The position numbers and the translations under genes are program-made. A stretch of DNA of 64,000 nucleotides from Neopestalotiopsis rosae (lineage: Eukaryota > Ascomycota > Sordariomycetes > Amphisphaeriales > Sporocadaceae), in NCBI GenBank assembly GCA_023078685.1, contig JALGAS010000001.1, forward strand, positions 4,588,001-4,652,000, in the 5' to 3' direction. Every line of letters starts with the position of its first letter. Position 1 is the first letter of the stretch. The notes under the pieces were generated by a model that did not search any database, had not been told where the DNA came from, and was given only the letters and a program-made list of their open reading frames with translations. Positions 1 to 11,943 of the stretch are shown in pieces.

Positions 1-168
1 GGGCGGTGTTGAAGCAGCAGCAGGAGCAGCAGTAGCATCATCGGCGGCAAACTCAATGCTGCTAAACGAGCGGCGATTCTGTGGTGTTTGAGATGCGCCG
101 CTCAACAATCGTCGCAGATGCCGTGATGCGGCCGACGGCCGGCATCGTGCGCAAGCCGGAATGCTCAT
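1..168 (-). CDS. Partial gene with mitochondrial-type presequence, runs off left edge
   Basis: An ATG at 168 on the minus strand opens a frame of 56 codons that reaches base 1 without a stop. The N-terminus (MSIPACARCRPSAASRHLRR) is rich in Arg, Ser and Ala and has no acidic residue for about 40 positions. An RRSFSS segment follows and resembles a matrix-protease cleavage region. An Ala/Pro/Thr-rich stretch then follows, written by GCT/GCTCCT-type repeats that appear as CAG repeats on the plus strand. This is how nuclear-encoded mitochondrial proteins such as mitoribosomal proteins usually begin, but too little is present to name the product. The 5' side of the gene faces about 1.4 kb of DNA with no confident gene. 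Confidence 0.6.
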   Translation of the reverse strand, partial: MSIPACARCRPSAASRHLRRLLSGASQTPQNRRSFSSIEFAADDATAAPAAASTPP

Positions 169-1609
169 CACGACTGGTTGAGGTTCTCAAAGCCAAGAGG
201 TTGAATAACCACTAACGTAAGATCAATGGACAGTGCTAAAAATTCGTTAGATGTCTTCTTGTTAAAGATTCTGTGCCTTTTACTTACCCAATTCACTTTT
301 ACCACCTCCTTCTCGGCCTTTCAAGTCCCTTGTAGTCAATTCAACTGTCGATCCATAGAGTTGAGTGTGCTGGTTGTCTTGGCTGTGGAAAAGGTCCTTT
401 CCAATATGTAGGTACGTACCGCCAGTTGACCTTTAGCTTTTGTGGCGCATGTATATATGTGGCTGTGCTCAACTTCAACAACATACCAACATTTTTTCCA
501 CGTAGAGCATTTGAGAAATTAGCATATGACGATTTAGGGTCATGTATTAGTACTTAGGTTCGTGATTTAATTCCAAAGTCTTCAATTTCCTGTATTCTTG
601 GGATTGATTCCGGGATATGCAGCGTGTTTTTCACCCAATCCGTGGTTGGTCCGGCACCGAAGACGCGATAATCTAGAATGAATGTGTACAAGTCCATTTG
701 ATTCTGGGCGGGTTGTTCTGGTTGTAATTTTCTTATTTGTTCCAAAATAGACCTGTGATTTGACGATGCTGCGCAATTCAGCCGCCGTTTGTCGAAAAGA
801 ATGTCTCTCCGAGCATTCATAGCCCAACCTTATCAGACCGACTGAGAGCATGGTCTCGATCAAATCTTCGAGGTTCTGTTTCATCTCTTGGTAGCCAACA
901 ATGATTTCAATTACGGTGTTTCTGGTATCATGGGCCTTTGAATTGACTCACACTGGTTACATATATATATTTCTGATTCTTCGTTCAGGAATTACTTCCT
1001 GGAAGCCAATGCGGACACGGATCTGCAGTATCTCCTGTGAATACGAGATGGGACCGAGCTATAACGCAAAAGGTTCGTAAATCCGATGGCAAAGACACAT
1101 TCAAATTTGATCAACTTGGACCGAAAGAATGAGGAAGATGGTATTCAATATCGTCCATCAATATAAAACAAGGACATTGCGAATGAGCCAGCTGGCAGAA
1201 TCATTTGTCTCACATCATCTGGCTCAGGAATTAATTATCTTGTCGACCTTATTTTAGAAAGTCAAACATCTGTACCATCGTAACCTTCAGGGTTTTCGGT
1301 ATCTGTCAACGTGTTATCGATTCTGCATTGTGAGCACTTACCCACACAGTAGACTGGTCCACCTCAGTCCACATACCATTGTACTGCCTTTTCAGTCCAT
1401 ATCCCCTCTTGTTTCGATCCATATACTCTCGCAATTGAACATATTAGTCAGTGCTCTTTGGCAATTTTAAGTCCACTGTGCAAATGCTGAGTACCCCATG
1501 TGGTTGTTTAGCCCGATATTTGGGCATAAATATCTCTATGGTACAATTGGTACAATCTTTATACACACTCGGCAGCCCATGCCATCTGGATAGGAATCGA
1601 TAACCACAT
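169..1609. other. Intergenic region, AT-rich
   Basis: It lies between the left-edge gene and the 3' end of the S10 gene. It contains a short TA-repeat tract near 960-971 and the possible gene relic listed separately at 554-935. I see no other feature. The stretch just left of 1609 should hold the 3' UTR of the S10 gene. Confidence 0.5.
554..935 (-). pseudogene. Possible gene relic or frameshifted hypothetical exon
   Basis: Two minus-strand frames look protein-like and abut. One is open from about 935 to 800 and reads ...NTVIEIIVGYQEMKQN... then LIETMLSVGLIRLGYE. The other is open from 820 to 554 and reads ARRDILFDKRR... then LYTFILDYRVFGAGPTTDW..., ending at a stop at 554. Joined by a one-base shift near 810-820 they would make one continuous protein tail of about 125 residues. 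No intron with GT-AG ends explains the switch, and I see no convincing 5' exon. I do not recognise the family. It may be a decayed gene, a real gene with a sequencing indel, or chance. Confidence 0.25.
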
Positions 1610-2614
1610 TTAGTTGTACTGGTGTCTGAACCTCTCGCTCTCTAGCAATTCCTGAACTTTTTGCACAGTACCCTCAATCTTATCCCGTCCCAGGTGTGCT
1701 GCCATTTTCTTCTCGACAAGCTCCTCCATGGACTTGGCATCAGCCTCTATTTCCTTGCCGACATCTGCCAAAGTGTTAGCTCAGGACACACCAACAGAAC
1801 GCCAAACGTAATCAAAGCACTTACCCAGCTTGCTATATTCCCAAACGTTTGCCTTCATACCAATTCCATAATAAGCGTGCTTTTGAAGGAAAGCCAACCA
1901 GATCTGCACAGTCTCGGGGTGTCCGTCGCGGATCTGAAGAAGTCTCCGTCTCGTGACACGCTCAAAGTTCTCCTGACTCTTCTTGAAAATGAAATGCGAC
2001 TTGGGCACTGTCCACCGCTCGGTAATCTTTGGCAGCGGCACGGGGCCGAAGGCCGGGAGACCCAGGTAGTAGGCTGCTCGCAGAGCAAAGTCGCAGAAGA
2101 ACTCGAGATTCGGAACGCTGTAGGACCGGAGTTGTAGGTCGCAGGTCGGCACGCCGTAGGTGGGCGTCCTTCGCAGTGGTCGGAGGTAGAGCGCTTGGAC
2201 GGCACGGGGGAGACGAGGTACCTCCTCGTCGCCCTTTCCGGTGTTGAGGTTGATCTCAGGCCTGAAAGTTGTGAGCAATGGTGCCTCTAGTCGGACATGC
2301 TGGATCAAGTGCTGGGCGAGGCTTACTGCATGACCAGAGACGGTGGTAGGTTGCTCTGGGAGGGGAATGTGGTGGTTGGCTTTTCCGGCTTTTCACTGCA
2401 CGATCTCATTCAATATGACACGTTCGTAAGGTAACTTTGCGTATGGTATCGACTCACAAGTCGGCCATCGACCGAGTGGATGCGATGGTGCCAGCGAAGG
2501 CATTTCGGGGTTGCTGGGCCTGCGCAAAGTCAGAATTGGGGAATAGAGCAGAAATCATGTCAATCGACTTACCAATGGCCTTGCAACTGACTGTATTATC
2601 CGTGACCTCGTCAT
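1610..2614 (-). CDS. RSM10: Mitochondrial 37S ribosomal protein S10, with an apparent frameshift
   Basis: This is a component of the small mitochondrial ribosomal subunit (uS10 family). Four exons fit: 2614-2573, 2519-2458, 2395-1825 and 1764-1610. The ATG at 2614 opens a basic presequence (MTRSRIIQSVARPL). The S10 core is clear in exon 3, with PRAVQALYLRPLRR, CDLQLRSYSVPNLEFF, AYYLGLPAFGPVPLP and ERWTVPKSHFIFKKSQENFE, followed by HAYYGIGMKANVWEYSKL. The last exon encodes a helical tail ending in RHQYN. Within exon 3, near 2339-2346, the frame from exons 1-2 (...SQSNLPP) runs into a stop 10 codons later, while the S10 core (VSGHAVSLAQHLIQHV) sits in another frame. One extra base at the CC/GTC junction would restore continuity. 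It shares a divergent promoter with CSN5. Confidence 0.85.
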
Positions 2615-2946
2615 TGCGCCTATGTTTGCGACTGTTTGGAGTTCCAAAACTTGAGGTCGCGATGGGAACGGTCCCCTACGAGACTTCAGTCTCGGAAATC
2701 TAGCTAGTTGCATAAAGTTATCCATAGTCGAGCTTGTTATCGATAAGAGACTTGTGCAACATCCTAAGGTTAGCTGCTTGCTTGCTCCCCGCCCATGGCA
2801 CCTACCCACCTCAGTCACTATAAGCAGGCATCCAAACGCGAGAGATGAACACCCCCTCCAACGTTCACCATTAATAAGTACATTATCCATTTCCATCTGT
2901 TCTGTTCAATCCGTGGTGCACCAGCTCGTGGAGCTCACAGGTCAAG
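2615..2946. promoter_or_regulatory. Divergent promoter between RSM10 and CSN5
   Basis: A 332-bp gap lies between the start codons of two divergently transcribed genes and must contain both 5' UTRs and promoters. I see no clear TATA box or repeated operator. Confidence 0.5.
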
Positions 2947-4120
2947 ATGGATGTGGCAATGAAGTCATGGGGTAAGTCAAACTCATACTTTCTACTATGC
3001 AAGAGGGTTATCAGGCTGTTGCTTGCAGAATGGCCTTACTCCCGCTCAAGCTTTGAGTAAACCCGAATAATGGACGAATTGCTGACTGCTTCCTACAGAG
3101 CTCGATAACGACATCAAGCTTGTAGATCCCGCAAGAGATGCTCTCTACCGGTACGACAAGGCCGCGCAAAAAGAAATCGATTCGAAAAAGCCGTGGCGAC
3201 AGAACCCGAACCACTTCAAGCATGTACGAATCAGCGCCGTCGCCCTCATCAAGATGGTAATGCATGCTCGATCTGGCGGAGAGATTGAAGTCATGGGTCT
3301 GATGCAGGGCTACGTCTCAGAGGATACATTCATCGTGACAGATGCCTTTGGCTTGCCTGTCGAGGGAACCGAGACAAGAGTCAACGCTCAAGACGACGCA
3401 AACGAATACATGATTGAGTATCTACGTCTGAGTCGCGAGCAAGGGGCTAGGGAGGAGAACGTCGTTGGATGGTATCACAGTCACCCTGGCTACGGCTGTT
3501 GGCTGTCCGGAATCGACGTTGCCACACAGGCTTTGCAGCAAAAGTTCCAAGAGCCCTTCCTTGCCGTGGTCATTGACCCTGACCGAACGATCAGTGCCGG
3601 CAGAGTCGAGATTGGTGCTTTCAGAACATATCCCGAAGATCACCAAGCAAATACGTCTGGTGCGGCTGGCGCAACTGCCAAGGACAGTTCCGCCGGCGGA
3701 GGTCGCTCGGTGCCTCTGGCCAAGGCGGCAGATTTCGGTGCACATGCAAACAAATACTACAGCTTAGAGGTCTCGCACTTCAAGTCGTCACTCGATGCAG
3801 CGCTACTAGACCTGCTTTGGAACAAGTACTGGGTCCAGACTTTGTCACAGTCTACGCTCTTCACAAACCGTGATTATGGCAATAAGCAGATGTTGGATCT
3901 CGGCAGCAAGATCCGAGAAGCTACCACTACTCTCTCACGACAACGGGGTGGACAGATGTTTGCCTCGACTAGAGCCGTTGATGCCGAGCTAGAGAAGCTG
4001 TCACGGGATAGCCAAGCCGTTGTTGGAAAAGAGGTGCAGGGGTTGGTCGCAACCGAGGTCAAGTCAAAGCTTTTCAACGGGCTGGGCAACATCAATGCTG
4101 AGCAAGCTCCCGGCGTCTAA
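2947..4120 (+). CDS. CSN5: COP9 signalosome subunit 5, JAMM deneddylase
   Basis: This is the catalytic subunit of the COP9 signalosome, which removes Nedd8/Rub1 from cullins and so controls SCF-type ubiquitin ligases in nucleus and cytoplasm. Exon 1 is 2947-2971 (MDVAMKSW) and exon 2 is 3099-4120, giving 348 aa; the 127-nt intron has GTAAGT and CAG ends. The protein begins with [20 protein letters not shown] and has [18 protein letters not shown], the distal Glu in EVMGLMQG (about residue 70) and the full JAMM motif [14 protein letters not shown] (about residue 135), so zinc binding and catalysis should be intact. Length matches the family. It converges on the MSE1 gene. An F-box protein, a natural component of its cullin-ligase substrates, is encoded at 43.4 kb in this window. 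Confidence 0.96.
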
Positions 4121-4421
4121 ACTGTACATATCGAGAGGATGTTTGATTTGTTTAGCGATGCCTCAAGAGAGTTGCCCTGCGCATATGCTTACATAGAAGC
4201 AAGCATCATGCAGGTGTTTTATGAGTTACGAAGCATTGGACGGCGTTTAGAGGGTTGAAGGCTTCTGCAATTATGTCTCGACCATGGTCTGGGTCATGAT
4301 GAAACCCGACTGGTAAGCTCTAGATTTACACGAATCCACACACTATGGTACAATATGCCTACAAGTACAAGAAGATTGATACATTTGATGTGCCTCCAGC
4401 AAGCTTGCTGTCGGTGAACCT
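4121..4421. other. Convergent 3' regions of CSN5 and MSE1
   Basis: About 300 bp separate the two stop codons. It should hold both 3' UTRs; I see no gene or repeat. Confidence 0.5.
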
Positions 4422-6648
4422 TTATTGGGTTGCCGATAGCTGCTTTGCGATCTCTCCAGAAACCCGTACACGTCGTAGCACCTCATCCTGGCCCAGCAGC
4501 AGCATGCTTGGAACCATTGCAGGTCCAGGCTTGCCCGCGAACAGCATCCAGCGCAAGAAGTGGTAGCCCCACAGCTTGGGAGGAGCGGGTGCCGCGGCGC
4601 CGCCGTCAGCGCCGGGATGGGGCAGAGCAAATATCCTCTGGCAGAGACCATTGACCTTGACTTCCAGAGCAAAGCTGGAGGACGAAGCCCAGGCCTCGGC
4701 GGGGATCTCCTTTTCCAAGACTGTCGCAAACATGTCGGCGAGCGCTGCTGGCGTGGCGACGGTTTCCGGAGAGAGCGCCTTGCTGCTGCTGCTGCTGCTC
4801 CCGCCCTCTGACTTGATGTCCTTTACGTCATCTCCGCTGAGTAGGTGCAGCGACGCAAAAGGTGACAGGGAGGCGGTGAGAGCTGTCGAGAGCAGGTCCG
4901 GTTCCGGCTGCCAGATCAGATACTCGTTGCGAACGACGAACTTGGCAATGTCTCCATCAAATGCCTTCTTGTCGAGCGTGAAAAAGGACAATAGGTAAGC
5001 GTGCGCTTTCGGGGATGCTAGGTCAAGAGAGGGAACTTCTGCGGCTGGTGTTCGCAGGCCTGGGACGAGTGGGCCGGAATTAACACCCCTCTTCGCGTCG
5101 AGGTTGCTGACGGTCTCCTTCATGGAGGTAAGGTAGAGACTCTCGAATCCAGGTTCGGTAAGGGATGCAAGATGGCGAGACATGTGCTTCGACTGTATGA
5201 AGGGAAGCTTGTTGGAGATTTTGATATTGCCCTTGGTAAAACGGAGGTGAAACTTGATGGTTAAAGATCAGCAAGTAGTCCCAATGGGCAGTCAAAAGGA
5301 GCAGCATAATATTTGAATTACCTTCTTCACCATCTCTTCCAGGTCCATGATTTCGCTCGTTCCTTTTTCTCCTCTTCCTGGACTCCAACCAAGGAGTACG
5401 GCATAGTTTAGGAGGGCAATAGGAAGGATTCCCTTGTTGCGATATGACGAGATATCGATGTCTCCAGATCTTTTGCTCAGCTTTTGGCCAGCGCTGTTAC
5501 ACAGCAGACCAACGTGAGCAAAGGTTGGCGCAGTCCACTTGAACGCATCGTACAACATGGCGTGACGTGGTGTGGAGACTAGCCATTCCTATTTACGAAA
5601 TCAGCAATTGCCCTTGATTGTGAGATCCCCTTGATGCGACAGGTCCCAGTGATACAGACTTACAGCGCCTCGAACTACATGCGTGACGCCCATGGCGTGG
5701 TCGTCAACGACGTTTGCAAAGTGATACGTAGGGAAACCGTCCCGTTTGACAATGATGAAATCGTCTTCCTGTTCTGGTCTGCTGTAACGACCATAGACGA
5801 GGTCTCGCACCTCGGGTTTGCCGGTGCTCTTGAAGCGTATGCAGTGTGGTTCGCCGTTGGCAGCACGGCGATCAGACTCTGCCGCAGAGACGTGGCCACA
5901 CTTGCCGTTGTAGTTGCCGTGACCGCTGCTTTCAGGGGAGTTTTCCATATTGTATTGCCTTAATGCATCCAGTTCCTCGGGTGTACAGAAACAGCGGTAT
6001 GCTTGCCCTGAGGAGAGGAGATCATTCGCATGCTGGTGGTAGAGAGGCAACCTCTCGGACTATGGAACATGAGCACTCTGAGATCCTAGAGGCAACTAGA
6101 TAGTTTAGAGAGACTTACCTGTTTATATGATCCGAATGCGCCCCCAATATCTGGGCCTTCAAAAAGTCTTAGTCTCATACTCATCCCATTGGACCAATGT
6201 TGCCCATCTCACCTTCATCCCAGTTGAGACCTGCCCATTTGAGATCTTCGTATAGCCTTGGTTCAGCATCCGGGACAAGCCGTGACTTTTTAAATATCAG
6301 TTGAGTGATGGATACTTGCCAGGGAGCTTTTCTCAAACGCAAACTTACCTGATCTGTATCTTCGAGCCTAAGTAGGAACTGGCCACCTGTGGCTTTTGCC
6401 AATAGGTAGTTGTACAAGGCCGTTCTGAGAGACCCTAGATGCAGATATCCCGTTGGCGAAGGAGCGAATCGCGTTCTTGCTGGTGTTGCAGGGAGCAAGT
6501 TGTCTTTGGCGTCGTCTTTTGGCTTTCCTATATGCTCGGGCCGGCCTTTGAAGGCATATTGTCTCTTGAAGACTTTTGCTGGATGAGCTTGAAACTGAGC
6601 CCAGAGCTCACGGCGCAAAGGCCCGGGCAGCTGGAAGAGTCCTCTCAT
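4422..6648 (-). CDS. MSE1: Mitochondrial glutamyl-tRNA synthetase
   Basis: This class I aminoacyl-tRNA synthetase charges tRNA(Glu), and in many organisms also tRNA(Gln), in mitochondria. Six exons fit: 6648-6349, 6285-6213, 6156-6119, 6059-5664, 5588-5322 and 5252-4422, for 634 aa. The basic N-terminus ([15 protein letters not shown]) acts as a likely presequence. The HIGH-type signature is [16 protein letters not shown], followed by [19 protein letters not shown] and [20 protein letters not shown] are typical GluRS segments, and the KMSKS loop is KLSKR. The anticodon-binding half is less conserved and contains a run of six Ser codons (plus-strand CTG repeat near 4781-4799). The first intron follows DTDQ. 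The gene is divergent from the J-protein gene and convergent with CSN5. Confidence 0.95.
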
Positions 6649-7659
6649 GGCCTCTAGTTGACTTTTACATACATGAGATCATATCTCAATGCTAGTTATT
6701 TGTATAATTGCACATCTGGCTGACAATGAAAGAAGGAGATGTCTTCAATGTTTGCTCTAAACCCGGGTAGAACGATTTACCACTTAAAAGAGAAGGAATT
6801 GTCATAATCGCGTTAACCACAAAGTAGAAGAACACTCACTAGCGGCTACCCAATCATGGTGCGGTCCGAGTGCATTGGCTCCGCTAAAATTTTATACTGG
6901 GTGTCGCGACTCGCAACTGTCTGGATGCATGTCGACTAATAATTCAGCAGCAATTTATAATGACCCTCCCTGTATTACTGGAGAAAGGCCAACGTTGATT
7001 CAGAATCAGTTGTGCAGCAAGGTTTGGTAAGACTTGCAAACATCAATGACATGGGTGCTCGCTTTGTCTGGCAATGCCATTAGCAGCCGAGTGACGTATT
7101 GGATCACTTCCAAGCACAGGAGGTTTATGTTTGGTTTTGGTAGCAAGAAAACTCTTGTATTTGGTTCTGGGGGGTTCCGGGAGATTCTGATTTGAAAAGG
7201 GCTGCATTGTCGCCGACTCGCATCACTTCCGGCTTTTGGAGTGAATCCTGGCTCTCAACTGTGTTTATAATCGTCCGCCGCCCGCGCCCGCCGGTACAGC
7301 AGGTCTGACAGGTACACTGCACTGCACTGCACCCACCCACCAGCCAGCGGCACGCACTAATAATACTAAAAGTAAGGCAAGGTGTAGTAGGTAGGTTGCC
7401 AACGGGCAAACGTCAGTCATTGAGTCGTCGCTGGGAGGTGCAACTTCTGCCCCGCTAAATATTTTCTCTTGAAAGGGCCCGCCGACCAACCGCCTACAGA
7501 TAATAAGCCTATTCTTTGCAGCGCGGAATCGAGCTTTTCGAACCCGCTCTCGACCTTCCGACCAACAACGTCGACACAAAGACAGCATCTGTTTTCGTTT
7601 AGATCTGTGCTTTTCTTTGCATTTGGCGACTTTGCCCATTTCATCTAGGTACCGCCAGA
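6649..7659. promoter_or_regulatory. Divergent promoter region between MSE1 and XDJ1
   Basis: About 1 kb without a supported gene. A short CACTG repeat (actgcactgcactgc) lies near 7316-7330, with a C-rich segment next to it. Longer frames here show no recognisable protein. It should contain both promoters and 5' UTRs. Confidence 0.45.
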
Positions 7660-9130
7660 ATGGATAGCCCAGGACCTTCTGGTCAAGATGACCTCGATCT
7701 CTACGGTGAGTTTTGCACTTATCGATAGGCCCTATCACCTATCGTTTATTGTACCGCAATCGCCGACTGACAAACCCACCTCTGTAGAGCTGCTTGGCGT
7801 CGAGAGAAGCGCAACCCCGGACCAGATCAAGAAGGCTTACCGGAAGGTACGTTATCCTCATCTAGGACACTGGGCGCATGTTCCCTCAACTCACAATTTT
7901 ATAGCTTGCTCTGAAGCATCATCCCGACAAGGTTCCCGAGGACCAGCGCGAAGAGTCGGAAGCCAAGTTCAAGGCCGTCACACAAGCATACGAGATTCTT
8001 CGCGATGAAGAGAAACGGGAGATGTACGATCGCCACGGCATGGCCGCTTTTGACCCCAGCAGAGGCGGCGGCATGGGTCCCGAGGTCGACATCAACGACA
8101 TCCTGGCACAAATGTTCGGCATGGGAATGGGTGGAGGCCCTGGTGGTGGCAGACCCCGAGGTCCCATGAAGGGTCCTGACGACGAGAATGCTTACAGCAT
8201 CTCACTGGAGGATCTGTACAAGGGCAAGACTGTCAAGTTCGCTGCAGACAAGCAGATCGTCTGCGGCACCTGCAAAGGCTCTGGCGCCAAGGAGAAGGTC
8301 AAGCCCGAGACCTGCCAGAGATGCAAGGGTCGCGGCAAGGTTGAGGCCTTCAGACAAGTCGGTCCTGGCATGGTTGCCCGAGAGGCCGCCATTTGCGACA
8401 GATGCGAGGGATCTGGAAACTCCATCAAGGAGAAGGACCGATGCAAGAAGTGCAAGGGAAAGCGCACCGTCAAGGAGAGAAAGCCGCTCGAGATCTACAT
8501 CCCACGTGGCTCTATGCCAGGCGAGCGCATCGTCCTCGAGGGAGAAGCCGATCAGCACCCGGACATGCGACCTGGCGATCTGGTATTCATCGTGGAGGAG
8601 GAGCCACATGACGTGTTCAACAGAATCGGCGCCGATTTGTCGGCAGACCTTGACATCACTCTTGCCGAAGCTCTCGGTGGATTCTCGCGCGTCGTCTTGA
8701 CTCACCTTGACGGCCGCGGCATCAAGATCACACACCCCCGCGGCAAGATCTTGCAGCCAGGCCAAGTGTTGAAGGTCGAGGGTGAAGGTATGCCTCAGAA
8801 GCGTGGAGAGGACAAGGGCGATCTGTATCTTTTGGTCAAGATTCAGTTCCCCGAGGATGGCTGGATGAAGGATGATAGCCAATATGAGGCTCTCATGAAG
8901 CTGCTCCCTTCCCCCGCTGAGCCCATCAAGGCTGACGAGGTTGACGAGGTGGAGTACGATGATGATGCTGATATTGAAGAGGTAAGTCCATCTCAAGAAA
9001 ATGCTTCGGGTATGTTCAGATTTGCTGATTGATAAAACAGATGGGAGCTCAGTCGGGAGACCCTCGATACCAGAACGAGTGGGCTGACGATGACGAGGAG
9101 GCTGGCGGCGCTCAGTGTGCACAGCAGTAA
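7660..9130 (+). CDS. XDJ1: Class A J-protein (Hsp40), Xdj1-type
   Basis: This is an Hsp70 co-chaperone. Four exons fit: 7660-7705, 7788-7846, 7905-8981 and 9041-9130, for 423 aa. The J-domain begins [20 protein letters not shown] and keeps the HPD motif (KHHPDKV) that stimulates Hsp70. A Gly-rich linker follows ([15 protein letters not shown]), then four CxxCxGxG-like zinc motifs ([32 protein letters not shown]) and the DnaJ C-terminal substrate domain. The last exon ends in CAQQ, a likely farnesylation box comparable to the CASQ of yeast Ydj1. The wording of the J-domain and zinc domain is closer to the Xdj1 branch than to Ydj1/Mas5; this subfamily call is from memory of the families and less certain than the class A call. 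Confidence 0.9.
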
Positions 9131-10149
9131 TGAGTTATGACAAGATATGAAGATGATTGACTCAAAAGTATAGACAAGCGATGTATCAGGTCAGGTTGAC
9201 GGGAAAACCGCTTATAGACTGGTTGAGAGATACTGGTTACATCTCTGCGCCTCTGGGTCGTTTGAGAACTGCTCAAGCCAGGTAGCATGAGTTCTCGGGG
9301 AGGCCAAGTTTGACGATTGCCCCGAGCTCTTTTGCTGCTAAGTTGTAGAGTAAACCACCTGCACTGATAATAGAACAAGGTCAAAATGCAACCTCAGTAT
9401 TTGGGCAATGACGATACAAGGTTGTCATGTCGAACATTTTCATGGGACTATCCAGAATGGATAATAAACAGTTGGAAAGAGTGCATTTGACAACAATGTT
9501 AACATCATTTCGAGGGACTCGTAACCTGTACCACGTAATTACTCGGCAAGTGATTTAACTCATGCCACCAAGGGACTCAAATATGGAGAGCCCAACTACC
9601 AGATCGTGTCTAAGCTAGAGTACATATTCACAATTGTATTTGTACATGAACAATGGTGGTCTGTAATGTATAATCGGCAGTACGTACAGTACACACAAAA
9701 GAGGTCCATACAAAACCAGTACGCTCCGTGGCGGACCCCCCTGGCATCTGGCTTTTCTCCCAATCAAATGCATCAATCATCAGCCATGGGAAGGTTCAGA
9801 GGTTCCAGTCCCACCCCCCACCCAAATCAGATTGCCCCACCTTGGAAGTGCGCTAAGCTGCGGCTTTCCTCCAGCCAAAACGCTGCCGCCATTGGAAAAT
9901 TTCTCTCACGTGACGCACAGAACCCTAAGCAAATCGACCAATCCACCAAAAATTTAGCGACTTGCAGGAGAGCAAAGGAAATTTGCCCTTGGAAGCGACC
10001 CGATCCGACCTCAATCGACAACCCATCGACCATCCCGACACGGTAAGGATAAAATCAGTCAAGGTGCGTTTGTTGCCCGACAGAGAAGATTCTGCTCGCC
10101 ATTCCGACAATTATCACGACGTTCATTTTCCAGCTGACACCGATTCAAG
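9131..10149. promoter_or_regulatory. Intergenic region and RPL32 promoter
   Basis: About 1 kb separates XDJ1 and RPL32, which are on the same strand. The left part should hold the XDJ1 3' UTR and the right part the ribosomal-protein promoter, including the telobox-like site listed separately. No gene is supported. Confidence 0.5.
9921..9928. promoter_or_regulatory. Telobox-like site (AACCCTAA) upstream of RPL32
   Basis: An AACCCTAA octamer lies about 220 bp upstream of the RPL32 start codon. Telomere-repeat-like boxes bound by Tbf1-type factors are common in ribosomal-protein promoters of filamentous ascomycetes. The match is a single copy, so the role is inferred from position and family knowledge. 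Confidence 0.4.
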
Positions 10150-10873
10150 ATGGTTTCCGCAAAGAAGCACGTTCCCATCGTCAAGAAGCGTACGTTCAAC
10201 CCGAATTCACGATCTCCACCGCAAAACGATGTCTCGATCGAGCCGAGGAGCGTAGCGAAAATGCAGACGAGGGAACCTTCAATGTTGACATGATACTTCG
10301 CAAACAGGCACCAAGAGCTTCCGTCGCCACCAGAGCGACCGCTTCATGCGCGTTGACCCATCATGGCGCAAGCCCAAGGGTATCGACAACCGTGTCCGCA
10401 GACGGTTCAAGGGTAACCAGGTCATGCCCTCGGTACGTTATACCACCCGATTAAACGAAGAAGCGAGAGAGAGACAGACGATGGGTCTCTATGGCAGGAA
10501 CGAAACATGAAGGCTGATACTGGGACAATTTTGATTAGATCGGTTTCGGTTCCAACAAGAAGACCCGCCACATGATGCCTTCCGGCCACAAGGCTTTCCT
10601 CGTCAACAACACCAAGGACGTTGAGCTGCTGCTCATGCACAACCGCACCTACGCCGCAGAGTACGTTTGACCCGAATCAATCCCTGGCTGGTCTGACGTC
10701 AAGCACGATCGACTGTTGGAACTTGATGGACCATGGCGGGAGGAAAGGCTGACAATCATAACAGGATCGCCCACAACGTTTCGTCGAGAAAGCGTGTCGA
10801 TATCATCTCTCGCGCCAAGCAACTGGGTGTTAAGGTTACCAACCCCAAGGCAAAGGTTACTACCGAGATCTAA
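10150..10873 (+). CDS. RPL32: 60S ribosomal protein L32 (eL32)
   Basis: This is a structural protein of the large cytosolic ribosomal subunit. Four exons fit: 10150-10189, 10308-10432, 10539-10660 and 10765-10873, for 131 aa, the normal family length. The protein begins [20 protein letters not shown] and contains [58 protein letters not shown] and ends ...AKVTTEI. All are diagnostic L32e segments. Three introns in a short reading frame is typical of fungal ribosomal protein genes, and all have GTACGT-type donors. The protein is rich in Lys and Arg as expected. Confidence 0.97.
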
Positions 10874-11943
10874 GGGAACGATCAACTGTGAACTGCGGCG
10901 ACTTTTGGGGTGTACGGCTTCTCGATTTTCGGCAAACATTGCATTATGCATGGGAATGGATTTGCTCTGGTCAAGGACGGTCACGAGCCTGGCATGTATT
11001 TCGTGCTAGAAAAATGAAATACATCTACGAATGACAACATGAATTGGTCTTTGTCTGGAGTTGTGAGGATGGGAAAAAGAAAAATTTCTACGCCAAGGAC
11101 ACGCCAAACGACAATGCTACACGAGCAAAGATACCACTTGCCTTGCGGAAAGAAAACAGGCAGAATGTATCAGTTTCATTTTTGTTCCCTCAGCAAATGG
11201 AGATAGCGCAATGCCACCGCAATTGAAAACTCCAAACCTCCGCTGCAAGATCATTCTTGTCGAGTGAGATCAAGTTCAATGCTGACTGACATCACACGTC
11301 ACCTAGCCCTCCACGTCGAGGGATCGGATAGTTTCGAAAGTCGTTCCACTTCTATTGTGTTCGGTCCCCATCTTGTGAGTCAAATACACGTGGACGGTGA
11401 GCTCTGCATGTATTGCGTACAGAACATTTCCTCTCCTTGCATCCCCTCCACTATAGTCACCGCCTCTCAATCCACTATGTGCCACAGATCCACCAGACAT
11501 CCTCCATGCAACCATGGTCAGTTCATCAGAACGGAATCAATGATGATATTGCAACAGTTCATACGAATCGCTTGAGTTGTTGATGTTATATTCAAACCGA
11601 AGTTGTTTAATAGTCCCTATTACCAACAGGCACAGGTGAGTTTGGGTAAGGCAATGGGATTTTTGAACTACAGAGGTCATACTTGTGACCTACCGAAGCA
11701 GAATTTATAAATACCAAAAAAAGCAAAACATACAACACCGGGGATTCCCCAGCCGTCACCGATCTGAGTACTAATCCGGCGCTTCTCAGTTTATCTAGGG
11801 CAGAGCGGACGGGATGCCGAGTTTTCTAAGAGCTATGGTCGTATGTGCTGTGTGGTAGCATCAAGATGATATATCTCGATATAGCTGTATTACAAAAAGG
11901 GGAAGATCCAAGGCACTCGTTCGACATGATCAACGAGTGCAGC
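10874..11943. other. Convergent intergenic region
   Basis: About 1.07 kb lies between the stop codons of RPL32 and the CorA-like relic. It contains A-rich stretches but no supported gene, repeat or RNA gene. Confidence 0.45.

Noticed and set aside
8202..9122. 306-codon minus-strand frame opposite the J-protein gene
   Set aside because: Antisense shadow of a gene with clear J-domain and zinc motifs; no family resemblance.
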